From NCBI GenBank assembly GCA_963681505.1, contig OY811971.1, positions 18,554,234 to 18,618,233 on the forward strand: a stretch of 64,000 nt of DNA, read 5' to 3'. Position numbers and translations under genes: made by a program. The notes under the pieces were generated by a model, which worked only from the letters and a program-made list of their open reading frames with translations, did no database searches and was not told the origin of the DNA. Positions within the stretch are counted from its first letter, which is position 1, and each line of letters starts with the position of its first letter. Positions 42,360-59,759 of the stretch are shown piece after piece. The stretch comes from Eunapius fragilis (lineage: Eukaryota; Porifera; Demospongiae; Spongillida; Spongillidae).

Positions 42360-44007
42360 TCATAACGTCATTGATATCGAAGGTTGTGGGAGTCCGGCCG
42401 CCATTTTTTTGATCAGTACATCGGATAACGTCACGAGCCTGAACCCCCCCCCCCCCCCCCCCCTAGTCTGGGGACCAGACTGATGGTTGTACTATCAGTC
42501 TGGGCGCATCGAACTAGTTCCTCTGGAATGTTATGAATTTATAATGTGGTTTAGTGGTTCATTTCAAAATATATTCATTCAGCAAGGTCCCCAGACTTTT
42601 TTGTGGGCCTTATTCAGAGATGATGGTAAACTGCTTCGCGTGTGGAAAGGCAGAGGCGGATCCAGGGGGGGGGGGGGTTGGGGGGGTTGCAACCCCCCCT
42701 TTCAAACCCGTAACCCTAGAAAATTTTTATTCTATTTTTTATTCTATTTGCAGGTTTCTAGGGATAATAGCTGAGCGTGTTATTCTACATACTGCGTGAT
42801 TATTACCCAATGCTGAACAGCTATTTCTATAAATTGACTATAATCTCATTTCAGTTAAGCCACTTACACTTTAAAAGCATAAATTATACTAGCGTACACC
42901 TCTATTTTATTCTATTGCGTAGAATAAAAGCTACAAATTTTTACCATCTACGTATCCCCGTAATCGCACTGCCTTAGCTCCGCTACAGCTTCCGCTCTTA
43001 ACATTTGTGTTTGGGATTCTATTTGTAGTGTGATGCTGTATACAATATCTGTGCACTGGATGTCTTAAAGAAACGTGGTTTTCACGATATTCTAAGTTAA
43101 AGTTTTTTTATTCTATTTTTTATTCTATTTGAGAGTTTCTAGGGTAATGAATAATTATCATTAGTAACAATTAAGAATTATTGCGAAGTAAAGATGGCTG
43201 AAATTCGTAATACAACTGCAGCTCTAGATCTGCGAGGAACAAACGGCAAGGCAGTATTATGTAGTGTTGTGCGCATGATATGATAAAAAAGCGTTGGCGG
43301 CTGGGGCTCCGCCCCAGACCCCCTCCCCCGCTTCGTGAATATTAATTAGCAACCCCCCCTTTTCTGAAATCCTGGATCCGCCCCTGAAAGGACATAGGAG
43401 TGAGTACTGAAAGACGAAGTTTTTCTGGTGAAAGACCATCAGAGAGTAAAATACGTGCATGTACTTCATGCTTGGCGGTTCACGGTACAAGAGGAGTTGT
43501 CCCTTAGTGGTCATCGTATTGAGAGCATCGACCATTTATTCCAACCATACACCAAAAAAATGCACCGATCATGCTTTGAGAGCTACAAAAGAATTGATGA
43601 ACTTGATGCAATGCTTCGAAACAATATCAGAACCATTTTGACATCAACGGATTGCAGCTTCTCAGATCGCAGGAACGAGAGTCATCCAACCATATTAAAT
43701 TGTGGGCAGTCATTCTACTCCTGTAACGGTAAGACCTTATATAGGAATTGTAATTGTTATGCATTGTTTAATGCATATTTTTCTAGATTAGGCTACAAGT
43801 AATGTTATTCATAGGGATGTAGGTTAACAAAATGATTTCATGTATGAAGGTAGGGCATAAATGAGATTCATGCTGACTGCAGAACGGGACAACTTTGATG
43901 CGCGGTTGTTCCCAGACTGATAGTACAACCATCAGTCTGGTCCCCAGACTACCCCCCCCCAAAAAACGTTAATTGTAACTTTTCCAAAATAGTTTGGAGA
44001 CGCCCTC
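42275..44007. mobile_element. Harbinger-like DNA element with long terminal inverted repeats
   Basis: The left end GGGGGCGTCTCCAAACTATT (then TTGGAAAAGTTA) is mirrored at the right end (44007 back to about 43970). Direct TTA on each side (42272-42274, 44008-44010) is a 3-bp target duplication as made by PIF/Harbinger elements. Subterminal inverted copies of GTCTGGGGACCAGACTGATG / ATAGTACAACCATCAGTCTG occur at about 42464-42505 and 43912-43951. No transposase was recognised; a 124-codon plus frame (43428-43802) inside is of unknown origin. A MITE is nested at 42651-43386. The superfamily is inferred from the 3-bp TTA duplication and GG-start ends. Confidence 0.72.
42651..43386. mobile_element. 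hAT-like MITE nested in the Harbinger-like element
   Basis: Ends CAGAGGCGGATCCAGG and CCTGGATCCGCCCCTG, flanked by direct AAAGG (42646-42650, 43387-43391). Length 736 bp, internally AT-rich, with repeated TTTTTATTCTATTTTTTATT blocks (about 42726 and 43106). Same family as 1928-2258, again with a 5-bp duplication. Confidence 0.78.
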
Positions 44008-44010
44008 TTA

Positions 44011-44712
44011 ATAAGAATAACATCATGTCATTGAGCTTCAGCCTGCCATAGAGCCCTGACCGTTATATTCTCCAAGCGTGGAGCAAGAACTTTATATACT
44101 CTTGGACTAACACGGCTACCAACTAATTAACACCCCACCTTTAAATAGAGTTTAAGGTAGTTAAACGCGGTTAACCGACGCGAGCCGCCACGCCTACATC
44201 GGCTACATATGGGCTGGAGCGCATGCGCCTGGCACACGTGCTCCTCAGTCTGCCGCGTGCATTGACATTTCTTTTTAATTTAATTCCTCCGTCACTAGTA
44301 AAGTTAGTGACGTGATCTGGGCAGGGTCGGCACACCCACGGATGGGCAGTGCCTAGTGCCACACCCCCAAACGGAAGGGGAATGGCTAGCACCCATCGAA
44401 GCCCGGGGTCCGCCAAACTAGCAGCGCTGGTCTATCACCGATCGACAGCATGGAGGTTAACCTATCCTCCCCCACATGGATATTACATTCTTGTCAACAC
44501 CCATGGATACCACTGCCATATCCATTACACACCAGGCCTGTAACCAAAGAAACGGTTAGAAAGCATTCACATAACCTTTTAATGTGGTCAGGTTACAAAA
44601 GGGAAAAATGATCTGTTGCACAAATGAAGTAGTCATACACAAAGAATAGCCAAACACTAGGAGGAGGGAGGATGGAGGATGAGGGAACAGGTGAAAGAGA
44701 AGAATATATATG
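44011..44712. other. Downstream flank of BRPF
   Basis: No gene recognised; it should hold the BRPF 3' UTR. CpG-rich sequence around 44170-44340 is unexplained. Confidence 0.35.
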
Positions 44713-47700
44713 CTACGTTTCTCTGTTGCTCGGGTCAACCTCTCTGCCAGCCACCACACCGTCCAGCTTTCCCTGGTACTCCTTGGCTCTTACGTAGGCC
44801 TGCTGCACGGATCTCTTGCTGGCCCCACTGGAGGCTATCTTGTGTTGGTCGTGCTGCCCATCAGTGCCCAGGGGCTCAATCTTGTCAGCTGGAAGCCATT
44901 GCCTGGAATGTGATGTGGTGAATTGAAAATCAAATACACAAGTATACACCTACAGTCCCATAAATACAGCTCATGTGTGCATAACTGAGAAATCAACACT
45001 CCCCACCTCCTTACCCAGGTGCATTACATCCCCCCCACGGGGCTCCCACGGGGCTCCCCCGGGGGCCCTCTCCTCCTCCCCACTTACCATGATCTCCTTC
45101 CGTCAAAGAATCGTACGAGGAACACCTCCCCTGGGATCTTCTCCCTCAGCTCCAGAACCTCCTCGGAGGGTGGCTGGATGCTCTCACCGTTGATGTCCAG
45201 ACCCTTCTCTGGTAGGCTGTCTGGATCAATGACCTATTACAGTTGGGAGGGGGGGGGAGGGGAGAAGGGCGGTATGGGTAAAATGGCTTGCTTACAACGT
45301 ATGTACAACAGGCTAAAGTTGTGGTCCCACCTTTTTTCTCCTTCTACTCACAAGCTGTTTTAGTTGTACCCTTAGTGTTTTACATGGAATTGAGTGGGTG
45401 TTACATGTACATAACCATCGCGGGCACGGCAGCCATCTAAATTGCCACCATACTTTTGACACACCCTCTAGAACGTTCGGAAGGCCAAAACCTTACTTTG
45501 TTTGATTGGGTTTTTACATTTTTCAGCGAGGAGTACAATATTGTTCCAACCCTTTTCCCAGGAGTCATATACGCCCACCACCAGGAGCCACACCAGCAAT
45601 GGTGGGCACACCACACCCATCATTTGGTACAATAAGGTGTGTGTGTGTGTGTGTGTATTTAAATTGACTCATGAACGGCGAAGTAAAAATCAGACCAAAG
45701 CCATGTGTATGTTATGGTGGTAGCTGGGAGCTATGATATGATGCGCTAAATGCCGCAACACTTTGTGTGTTTGTGATTGTAGAGGAGGACTCAATAGCTG
45801 AGAAGAAATAAAAGCCGACCACATCATGATGCTTACATGTAGCTGTGTGAGGTACTCAAACATTTTATGAAACATGGAGACTACAATATTGCGAAATAAA
45901 AAAACTCCAGTATTTGAAATTGAACTCACTTATGTAAAGTATGCTTTAAGCAAGTACCATTTTAAAAACCCTTTCACATCCCCCCCCCCCTCCCCCCCTT
46001 GATTCACACAGTTCAGTTATACAAGCTCCAATTTGATGGTCAACCCTACCACCCATTGCACCATGGGTAGCTGCTATAACCTTTGTGGTTAGGTGGGGAC
46101 ATGGGTCCACTTCCTGCTGATGAATAACAGTAAAAGGTCACACATGCTTGATTGAAGTGAACATTAACCGAAAATTATTGCTGTGTATGGTAACCAAAGA
46201 TTGTGAAAAATAACGGAATGATGTAATGTGGATTTTGAGATTATTATGGTAAATAAGAATCATGAAAAGAAGACCCTTGACTTGGTACTCGAGCTTATTG
46301 TGCACATAGTCAGGTATCCAGAGCCCAATAAATTTGTAGGGACTTCAGTAACACTTCAAAGATGAACAATGCATATTGCCGTACATGGTACTAAAAACTG
46401 GACTAGTAGAAAACCACACTTTGGGACTTTGTGACACTTTGTGATCGGCCGCTTTTTTATTGCCACGCACGAAAATGAAATTACCAACGTAACAAGGTTA
46501 GCTACGATAACATATGCATCGCAGTAGGTATTACCCTCAAGAGATGGTACTGCCCCTTAAAACCTCCAAACACATCACCATGGAGATACTCTCCCTCCCT
46601 CCCCACACACAAACACACATCACACCTACCAGAGCAGGATAAGGAGGGTACCCTCTGCACTTGGCCCACACTAGGTCCAGAGGTTTGATCTGGTACTCGC
46701 CGTTCGGCACCAACACGACACCGTTAGCAGTCCGATTGGGAGTGGCAGGGGGAAGAGGAGGGGGCGGAACCCTGTCAGCCACCTCCCCCCTCCCCTTCTT
46801 CCTCTTCCTGTGCCTCTCCTCCCCGTCGCTGGAACACGTCCTTCTCTTCCTGTTGCCCACCCCTCCACTCGTCACCCCGGGCAACATCAGGGGCACCCTC
46901 ACGGTCAGGTCCTCACTGCTGCTGGCACTCGGTATGGGTGCGTCCGAGGACGACGTCACCCTCACTCGCGGGACAAAGCGCGGGAGGTGGTGGGTGGAGG
47001 AGGAGGAAGAGAAGGGCGTCGCCCCCCGCCCCCCCGACGACGACGAGGGCCGCGTCTGGCGAAGACGGGGAAGCCATGCCCTCACTGCTGGCCACGTCGT
47101 CTGTGGCCGTCTCGTACACAGAGGACGAGCTAGCAGGCCTCTTTCGCAATGAGGGGCGCGGCCTGGTACCGCTCTCGTCCGCCTTCTTTGTCGGGGTGAC
47201 GGTAGTGGGGGGCGTGGCCACGGTCGACGACGGCGTTGCCTGGGGCTTCGCTCTCGAGGCGGTGACGTGGGACCTGTTGCGTCGCGGTGGGGTGTGCCGG
47301 TGGTGGTGGTGGTGGTGATGACGGAGGTCTTGAATGGCCTGGGGATCCCCGCCGCGTGTTCTACCCTTCTGCCTCTCCTGCTGCTCTGAATCATACCCAT
47401 CGCCTCCCACCTCCTCCTCCTCTGGCGGTGTCGGTGGTGGAGGTGGTGTCGGCGGTACAGGGGTGGGTAAAGAGGCAACGCCCACCACACTCTTCCCAGC
47501 ACGCTCCAAAGTAACTTTGGTCGGTTGTTCCGCGAGGAGTGTCTGGGGAGGAGGAGACAAAGAGATGTGCTGCGAGTGGGGCGGTGGTGGTGGTGGTGGT
47601 GGTGGGTGTGGCTGCGAGGGAGGAGGAGGAGGTGGTGGGTGGTGGTGCGGCTGCGGACACTCGCCGCTCCGTTCCAACGCGGCCAAGCCGTTCTGCATCA

Positions 47701-49084
47701 TCATCATGGTGCTGAGGGCAGAGGCAGCCGCACGCTCCTCCAGGCTGATCCCCGAGCAGCACAGGATCTGGTGGCGGCTGGGGGTGAGGCGAAGGCTACC
47801 CTGGAGCATCTGGCTGGCCAGACCCTCCGCATTCCTGCTGCCCAGGTGAGGGGGAGGAGGTCTCCTCGGTGGTGGGGAGGGGCACGTGTCCGACTCTGCG
47901 TGTTGGGTGGAGTGAGTGGACAGAGAGGGGGTGGAGGGAGAGGATGGGGAGAGGGTGGAGGGAGAGGATGGGGAGAGGGTGGGGGGGAGAGGATGGGAGG
48001 AGGGTGGAGGGGAGGAGGGTGGAGGGAGAGGATGGGGAGAGGGTGGAGGGAGAGGATGGGGAGAGGGTGGGGGGAGAGGATGGGGAGGAGGGTGGAGGGT
48101 TGGAGAGAGAAGAAAGGACGAGAGATGGAGATACGAATTTGTCAATAACATCGGGAAGGGGGAGGGGGCCTGTGTGTGTGTGTGTGTGTGGGCACTCCTA
48201 CCTGAGTTGGGAGGGTTGTTGGACTTGTGTTGCGCCCTCATGCGTCGCTTTAGCGTGTTCAGCTCTTTTATAAGCATCTTCTTCTTAGCCTTGCGACCTG
48301 TGTGTGTGTGTGTGCAACCATGTGTGTAGTGTTATGGTGCGTGGTACATGTACATGTACAGCCTACAGTCTCGTACCCAGACCCACACATCTGCGGACAT
48401 CATTACATCACCCCTACGCTACGCCCGTAGCACTGGTTAGGGGTCGACACAACATGTGATGCACATGGGTCTGGGTACCACGAAGCTTATAAATATCTAT
48501 GAGATAGCTACGGGTTCACATGTTGCAAGAGATGATGAACTGAAGTGGTGCCCAAAAGGACCAGACACCTCCCTAACACCAGACACCACCCTAACACCAG
48601 ACACCTCCCTAACACCAGACACCTCCCTAACACCAGACACCTCCCTAACACCAGACACCTCCCTAACACCAGACACCTCCCTAACACCAGACATCTCCCT
48701 AACACCAGACATCTCCCTAACACCAGACATCTCCCTAACACCAGACACCTCCCTAACACCAGACACCTCCCTAACACCAGACACCTCCCTAACACCAGAC
48801 ACCTCCCTAACACCAGACACCTCCCTAACACCAGACACCTCCCTAACGACTTTTTGGATGGACCATATCAATGAGTGTATCGCGTTATCCTCACCAGCCT
48901 ACTGTCACAGATAACTGCTATTGTGAAGGTTCAAATTAGACACGTGTGAACATGGTCCACATGTGAAGCCTCCATATGATAGACCATATATGGATCATGC
49001 ATGCATCACAGGCCCCTCCATCAAGGTGAGCAGATCTACAGTACATGACAACACTCCCCCCCTCCCCACAAGTGAGCGATTCAA

Positions 49085-49123
<39 letters not shown>

Positions 49124-51415
49124 TGTACATGTGTATGTGCACGTGTGTGTGTGTGCACGTGTGTGTGTGCACATGTGTGTGTGTACATGTGTATGTCATG
49201 TGTATGTGTGTGTACATGTGTGTGTACATGTACATGTGTGTGCCCCTCCATTGCCCTACCTCCAGGCTGGGACCTCAGCAGGCTTAGCCTCTCCTCCAGT
49301 ATCTGGACCTGCTCCTCCAGAGTGGTGCTCTCAAGCCTGGCCCTGGGGAGGGCGTGGTCGACCTCCTTGGCCACACCCTCTTCATCATCTAACCAAAGGT
49401 AACGAGAGAATGGGTGAGTCACCGACACACACACACACACAAACATGTACAAACATGAAAAAAACACACACACACACACACACAATGTTAACATGTGTGA
49501 GACCATTATACAAATGTGGGTTACGTGTATTAGTGGTAGTACTCACACATACACACACACTCACACACACACACACACTCACTTCCATCAAACACGTCCT
49601 GCAGGTCCAAATCTTCCATCGTCACCGCGGTTGCGGTCGCATTGGAAGCAGAAGAGGGGAGGGGCTCCGGCTCCAACACCTCCGGCACGTGGACCCCCGT
49701 GCCCTCGCTGACCCCCGCCCTCCTCAGCATATCCCGGGCCTCGGCCAGTATCTTCTCCCCCGCGTCCCTTATACGAGTGGCAGCGCGATAGTATATGGTC
49801 TCCTTCTCATTGTAGATGGTGGCATTCCTCCAGACCTGGTTGAAGTCCTGCTCAAAGTCGTCCAGGGTGAGGTATTCGTGGGACGACACCTTGGTACGCA
49901 TGGTGCCAAAGTCCATGGGTACCTTTATGACCTGGAGGTAGTCTGGGACCTAGAGGGTGGGAGGGGAGGAGAGAGGGAGGGGAAGGAGAGAGGGAGGGGA
50001 GGAGAGAGGGAGGGGAGGAGAGAGGGAGAGGAGGAAGGAGAGGGAGGGGAAGAAGGAGGGAGGGGAGGGAGATATGGGGAATGAGGAGTTAGATAGACAC
50101 AGAATATAAACAAATTTGAACATTGTGGGGAGTAATTGGTTTGTAAGTAACGGCAGTTATAAAAAATATTAAGGTGTGAAAGGATTTTGGGAGGTGGTGG
50201 TGAGGGTAACAGCAATGCGATGACTTCAACGTGAGGCCTTCCCACTCCCCACTTCACCCCTCCCACCCCCCACTTCACCCCTCCCACCCCCACTTCACCC
50301 CTCCCACTCCCCACTTCACCCCTCCCACCCCCACTTCACCCCTCCCACCCCCCACTTCACCCCTCCCACCCCCCACTTCACCCCTCCCACCCCCACTTCA
50401 CCCCTCCCACTCCCACTTCACCCCTCCCACCCCCACTTCACCCCTCCTATCCCCACTTCACCCCTCCCACCCCCACTTCACCCCTCCCACCCCCACCTTC
50501 TCCTCCCCCATTACTTACGTCCTCGACTGATACAGGTTGGGCAAATATGTTGGCGGGGTCCTTCCTCATGAGCCTGTCGAGTACCCTCTTCAGCACAACG
50601 TCCAGAGGACACAGCTGTAGGTCCATCACGTGCTGACACATCTTCATCTAAAAGGGAAGAGAGGGGGTTGGAGGGAGGGGGATGAGGTGAGGTAATGCAA
50701 GCATGCAACACACCACTGTCCGTCCGCACCCAGACCACACCCACCTGCTGTTTGAGCCCCACCCAGACCCCACCCACCTGCTGTTTGAGCCCCACCCAGA
50801 CCCCACCCACCTGCTGTTTGAGCCACACCCAGACCCCACCCACCTGCTGTTTGAGTTGCACCCGGACCCCACCCTCCTGCTTGAACCACACCCAGACCAC
50901 ACCCACCTGCTCCTGCTTGAGCCGCTCCCTCTTCCGTATCAGCTCCATCAGTAGCCGCACCCTCTCCAGGTCCCTCCTCAGGGTACGCCACACCTCCAGC
51001 TGCTCCATCAACACCTCCCTCTCCTCCGCCATATTCTGAGGTGGGAGGAGGAGGAAGAGACATCTAATATTCTGCACAATATCCCGTCATTTAGAACATC
51101 TTTCTTTTCAAGATGTTTTGATGTCTATCTCGACTCAATCACCTACAACTAACCCCTCCGACTAATCCTCACTAACTCCACCCTCCCACTAACCCCACCC
51201 CCCACTAGCCCCACCCTCCCACTAACCCCACCCTCCCCACTCACAGTGGTGGTGGCCCTGTGGCTGCGGTTGTTGCTGGCCTGTAGCCTCCTCAACAAGG
51301 GGACACCATTACGCGACTGTCTCTTCAGCTTCCAGTAGTTCACCAGCTTTGGTATGAACTGGGACTTCTTGTGGAGGCTAACCCTGCCAATGATACGGTC
51401 CAACCTGTGGAGGGG

Positions 51416-51457
<42 letters not shown>

Positions 51458-54091
51458 GCGTGCGTATCAACATATGGACTGAACCAAGAGTGTACTGTTA
51501 AATTTCCATAATCATCATTATGACATGAGGTGTTACACATTTGTTTATAAATGTGCTGCTAGTATGTCTGTTTTTTTTTATTTCAGCGTTTGGCTGGGGA
51601 GTTTTGGACAATACTGGACTCTTTCGATTCCTTTCTACGACGACTTTTTTCCTCACGCTTTTCTCTCTGCATGCTGCATGTACGACGTTATTATGTACAT
51701 GATGCCCAATGTACACTATTACATTTGTTTGTATGTACATTAACGGTACATTAATGGTGATGATACGCCACGCAATCTGTATAATGCACGAAAAATTGCA
51801 TCGGGCCTCTAGTCTATACAAACCTCACGACAAATCCATGGCAACGAATTATAATAAACAGATCTACAATAATCATCATGTCAACATGCTCTACATGCAT
51901 ATATGCTGCTGGAAAGAAAAAAAAAAAAGAGGGAAAAAAAAAAGAAGCTATCTAAGGGAAGAGAATCTTTGACACGTGCAATGGAATAAGCAATCCCCGT
52001 CACTACAGACCAATCTCAAATGGGTTAGAATAAGTCCACCAATATACATACTTGTCAATACATTGGTTTTTGGTATATTTCTGCGATGACCCCACCACAT
52101 ACCCACCTACTGTGCACTTAGCAAATGACCAAATGCTCCCCCTCTTCCCCCCCCCCCCCTCCACCCCACCCCTCTCCACCTCACCTGTGCTGGGGTACAT
52201 ATGGTATGTTCACCACCGGCTGCATCATGGAGCTCCTCCGGTCCTCCAAAGACATCCTCATTGTCCCCTTGCTCCCCGAACCCTGCCCTAATCTCGCCCC
52301 GCCTCCCTCCTCCTCCTCCTCCTCCTGGCTCGCATCCCCAGCATCCGCATCACTGTCCTCCAACGACCCATCGTTGTCGCCCCCTCTCCTCGCCCCCCGG
52401 GAGTCCTCATCCTTCTCTTTCCCCTCCTCTCCATCCTTCTCATCGTCATCCGACCCCTCCTCTTCCTCTTCCTCCTTCCTTTTATGGTCCACACTCATGT
52501 CCCCCTCCTCCACCACCACCTTCTCCTTCCCCTCCTCTTCCTCCTCCACCTCCTCCCCTCCTCCTCCTCCTCCTCCTCCACCAACAGTCTCCGCCCCCTT
52601 CCCCCTGGCGGCAGCCACCATCATCATCTTCTTCTTCACAGACACGGGCGTGTGGGCGTCGCAGTAGGCCAGCTTCTTGATCTCGGCCCCACCCCTCGCC
52701 GGAGCCTCGATCTTCATGTGCAGACCGGCCTGCTGGGCGCAGGTCACGTGGAACGCCACGTAGCAGTTGGCCTTGGCGCACTGGATGCAGGCCCCGCCCC
52801 TCCTCCTGCACACGTAGCACGTGAGCTTCCACCGGGCCTGGGGGATCTCCCTGATCCCGTCGATGGGCTCCAGGAAGACCGTGTTGGCAAACTGGACCTC
52901 CGGTATCCAGAGGGCGCACGACACGTGCGCCCACTGCCCCTCCACCGTCTGCTTGAAGGCGCCGCCCTTGTTGGGACAGAGGAGGCAGTCCACCGCCCTG
53001 GACGGGGACTGCAGGCACCGCCTGCACAGCCACTGGCCCTCCGGTATGTAAGGGACGCCGTAGCACTCCTGGTGGACGGCCAGGTTGCACATGTCGCAGA
53101 AGAGGATGGCGTTGGTGTTGTGGCACTCGCCGTCGTTGCATATGCAGCAGACGGCGTTCTCGTCAATGTTGTAAGGGTTTCCGGCCTCGCCGTTCTCCCC
53201 CACGGTGCGCACCTCGAAGAAGCACTCCTTCTCCAGGCGGTCCATGAGGACCTCGAAGGCGTCCTGGGGGACGGACGTGAGCCCCTGGGACTTGCGGTCC
53301 TCGTTCACCAGGGAGAGCCACTGGTAGTCTTCCTCGTCCATGTCGTACTCCACCATCTCGTCCAAGTCTTCGGAGGTCTGCTCCACAAAGCGGTAGTAGG
53401 CTGGGTCACGGGCTGGGGCATCCGAGTAGTCGAAAGACGAGTCGAGGATTGTGAAGTCGGCGACGAGGCGGGCGATGGAGGAAGAGGAGTGGTGGGCGGG
53501 GTCGGAGGAGGCGTGGTCGGTGGAGGATGGGGCCTTCTTGGAAGAGCGTCGCTTGCCTTTGTTCTTGGAGGGGGCGGATTTGCCGCTCTTCGGGGTCGAC
53601 GTCGCCTTCGTCTCGCACTTGGTCCTGCGCTGAGGCGTGCGGAGGGAGGTGGAAGAAGGGGTGGTGGCGGGAGTCGGCGCGCTTGGGTCGAGCGGGTCTT
53701 CCGCGGGCGTTTCGGCGGGTTCTTTTGCCGCCTCTTCGTCGCCCTCTTCCTCGCTCAGGTGCACGGTGTCCAGGTCATGGTCGATCTCTATGCGGTAGTA
53801 CTCGTTGTTGAATTCCACCTCCACCATGCGCTGCGACTCTGCCCACGTGAGATCCCGCCTGGCCCGCCGCCTCACTATCCCGGGCGACCCCGGGGTGCCG
53901 CGAGGACTGACGCCCTCACCGCCCTTGTTCCTGCACCTCGGGACCCTGGTGGGGGGGCCGATCTGCCCGAGGTGGTACATGATGCCGGTCAAGCTTCGGT
54001 AGTTTTTGAGACAGGCGGGGCATTTGAAGGGAACCTGGTGACCCCTGATGCTTTGGACGATAGCGGCGAGGTCGTATTCTTCGTTCTCCAT
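44713..54091 (-). CDS. BRPF: BRPF-family bromodomain and PHD finger protein (MOZ/MORF or HBO1 acetyltransferase scaffold)
   Basis: Ten exons: 52185-54091, 51245-51404, 50907-51035, 50519-50647, 49583-49949, 49260-49388, 48202-48297, 46630-47895, 45088-45233, 44713-44902 (about 1505 aa). Domain order is that of BRPF1/BRD1/BRPF3: an N-terminal zinc-finger-like [21 protein letters not shown]1-like [20 protein letters not shown] and [11 protein letters not shown]1 ([20 protein letters not shown]), an extended PHD ([36 protein letters not shown]), a bromodomain ([12 protein letters not shown], [16 protein letters not shown]) and a C-terminal PWWP ([19 protein letters not shown], then [17 protein letters not shown]). 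The protein reads unmodified H3 tails, acetyl-lysine and H3K36 methylation and scaffolds KAT6/KAT7 complexes. The start is the first ATG (Met-Glu-Asn-Glu-Glu). Exon 8 (His/Pro/Ser-rich linker) shifts frame near 47020: its length is one base too long for the flanking phases, see findings. Exon 1 has a long acidic/Lys/Gly tail. Confidence 0.93.
47925..48110. repeat. GGTGGAGGGAGAGGATGGGGAGA minisatellite in BRPF intron 7
   Basis: About seven imperfect 23-bp units next to the exon 8 acceptor. Confidence 0.88.
48562..48846. repeat. 18-bp minisatellite in BRPF intron 6, 16 copies
   Basis: The unit CCCTAACACCAGACACCT repeats 16 times almost perfectly; three adjacent units carry ACATCT instead of ACACCT. 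All six frames read as short peptide repeats, which is incidental. Confidence 0.95.
50235..50505. repeat. CACTTCACCCCTCCCACCCC minisatellite in BRPF intron 4
   Basis: About 14 copies of a 19-20-bp pyrimidine-rich unit next to the exon 4 donor. Confidence 0.92.
50722..50905. repeat. 33-bp repeat duplicating the exon 3 end and splice donor of BRPF
   Basis: About five units. In the gene sense each contains CTCAAACAGCAGGTGGGTGG, i.e. the end of exon 3 (CTCAAGCAGGAGCAG) plus its GTGGGT donor. The array is open in the coding frame, 11 residues per unit ([11 protein letters not shown]). Confidence 0.88.
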
Positions 54092-54582
54092 CTCTCGGTC
54101 CGCTCTCAAAAGCAACAGAACATGGTTTGTGAATTATTCCTTTTTTACTTATAGGCCAATAAGTGCCCACCAGAGCTAAGAAGCCTAATGAGTTACCAAG
54201 GAAAGGTTTTTTTTTTTAAACGTACGTCCTCGTTCGGCTGGTTTCTTCCACGTGTGATACCTTGAGTAGCCTTTCCGTTTTCCGATTATCCTTAGCGATG
54301 CTCTCTGCTTACACAACGAGTTCTCTATTTCATATGTGACTTCGCGCCAAATAGACTAAAATTCCAAATTGGCGGCCATTTTCTGCACTTTCGAAGAAAA
54401 AAAAAAAAAAGCGCTCTAATAAAACAGCACATGACCTCACGCGATTATTGATCGGGTAAACATATTTCCTTTGAGGCGTGGCCAGGTTTAATCCTGTTCC
54501 TCGCAGTCTTGCACTTCCTTCCGTTAAGCAGGGTTGTTTGTATTTGGAAAAGCATATAAGCTTCGTAGAATTTGAAGACATC
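54092..54582. promoter_or_regulatory. Shared spacer between divergent BRPF and ALAS genes
   Basis: 491 bp between the two start codons must carry both promoters. A CpG-containing block and poly-A/T runs are visible; no TATA-type element is claimed. Confidence 0.5.

Positions 54583-59759
<5,177 letters not shown>

Noticed and set aside
46537-47502. Independent 321-codon gene
   Set aside because: It is the PWWP-side frame of BRPF exon 8 read through its intron donor; the upstream part is the wrong frame of the same exon.
48456-48914. Repeat protein TPDTSL in one frame
   Set aside because: The minisatellite lies in a BRPF intron and is open in several frames on both strands, as expected for an 18-bp repeat.
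52484-54154. Plus-strand open frame of 556 codons
   Set aside because: It is the antisense shadow of BRPF exon 1, whose translation has unmistakable PHD fingers; GC-rich codon use opens the opposite strand.
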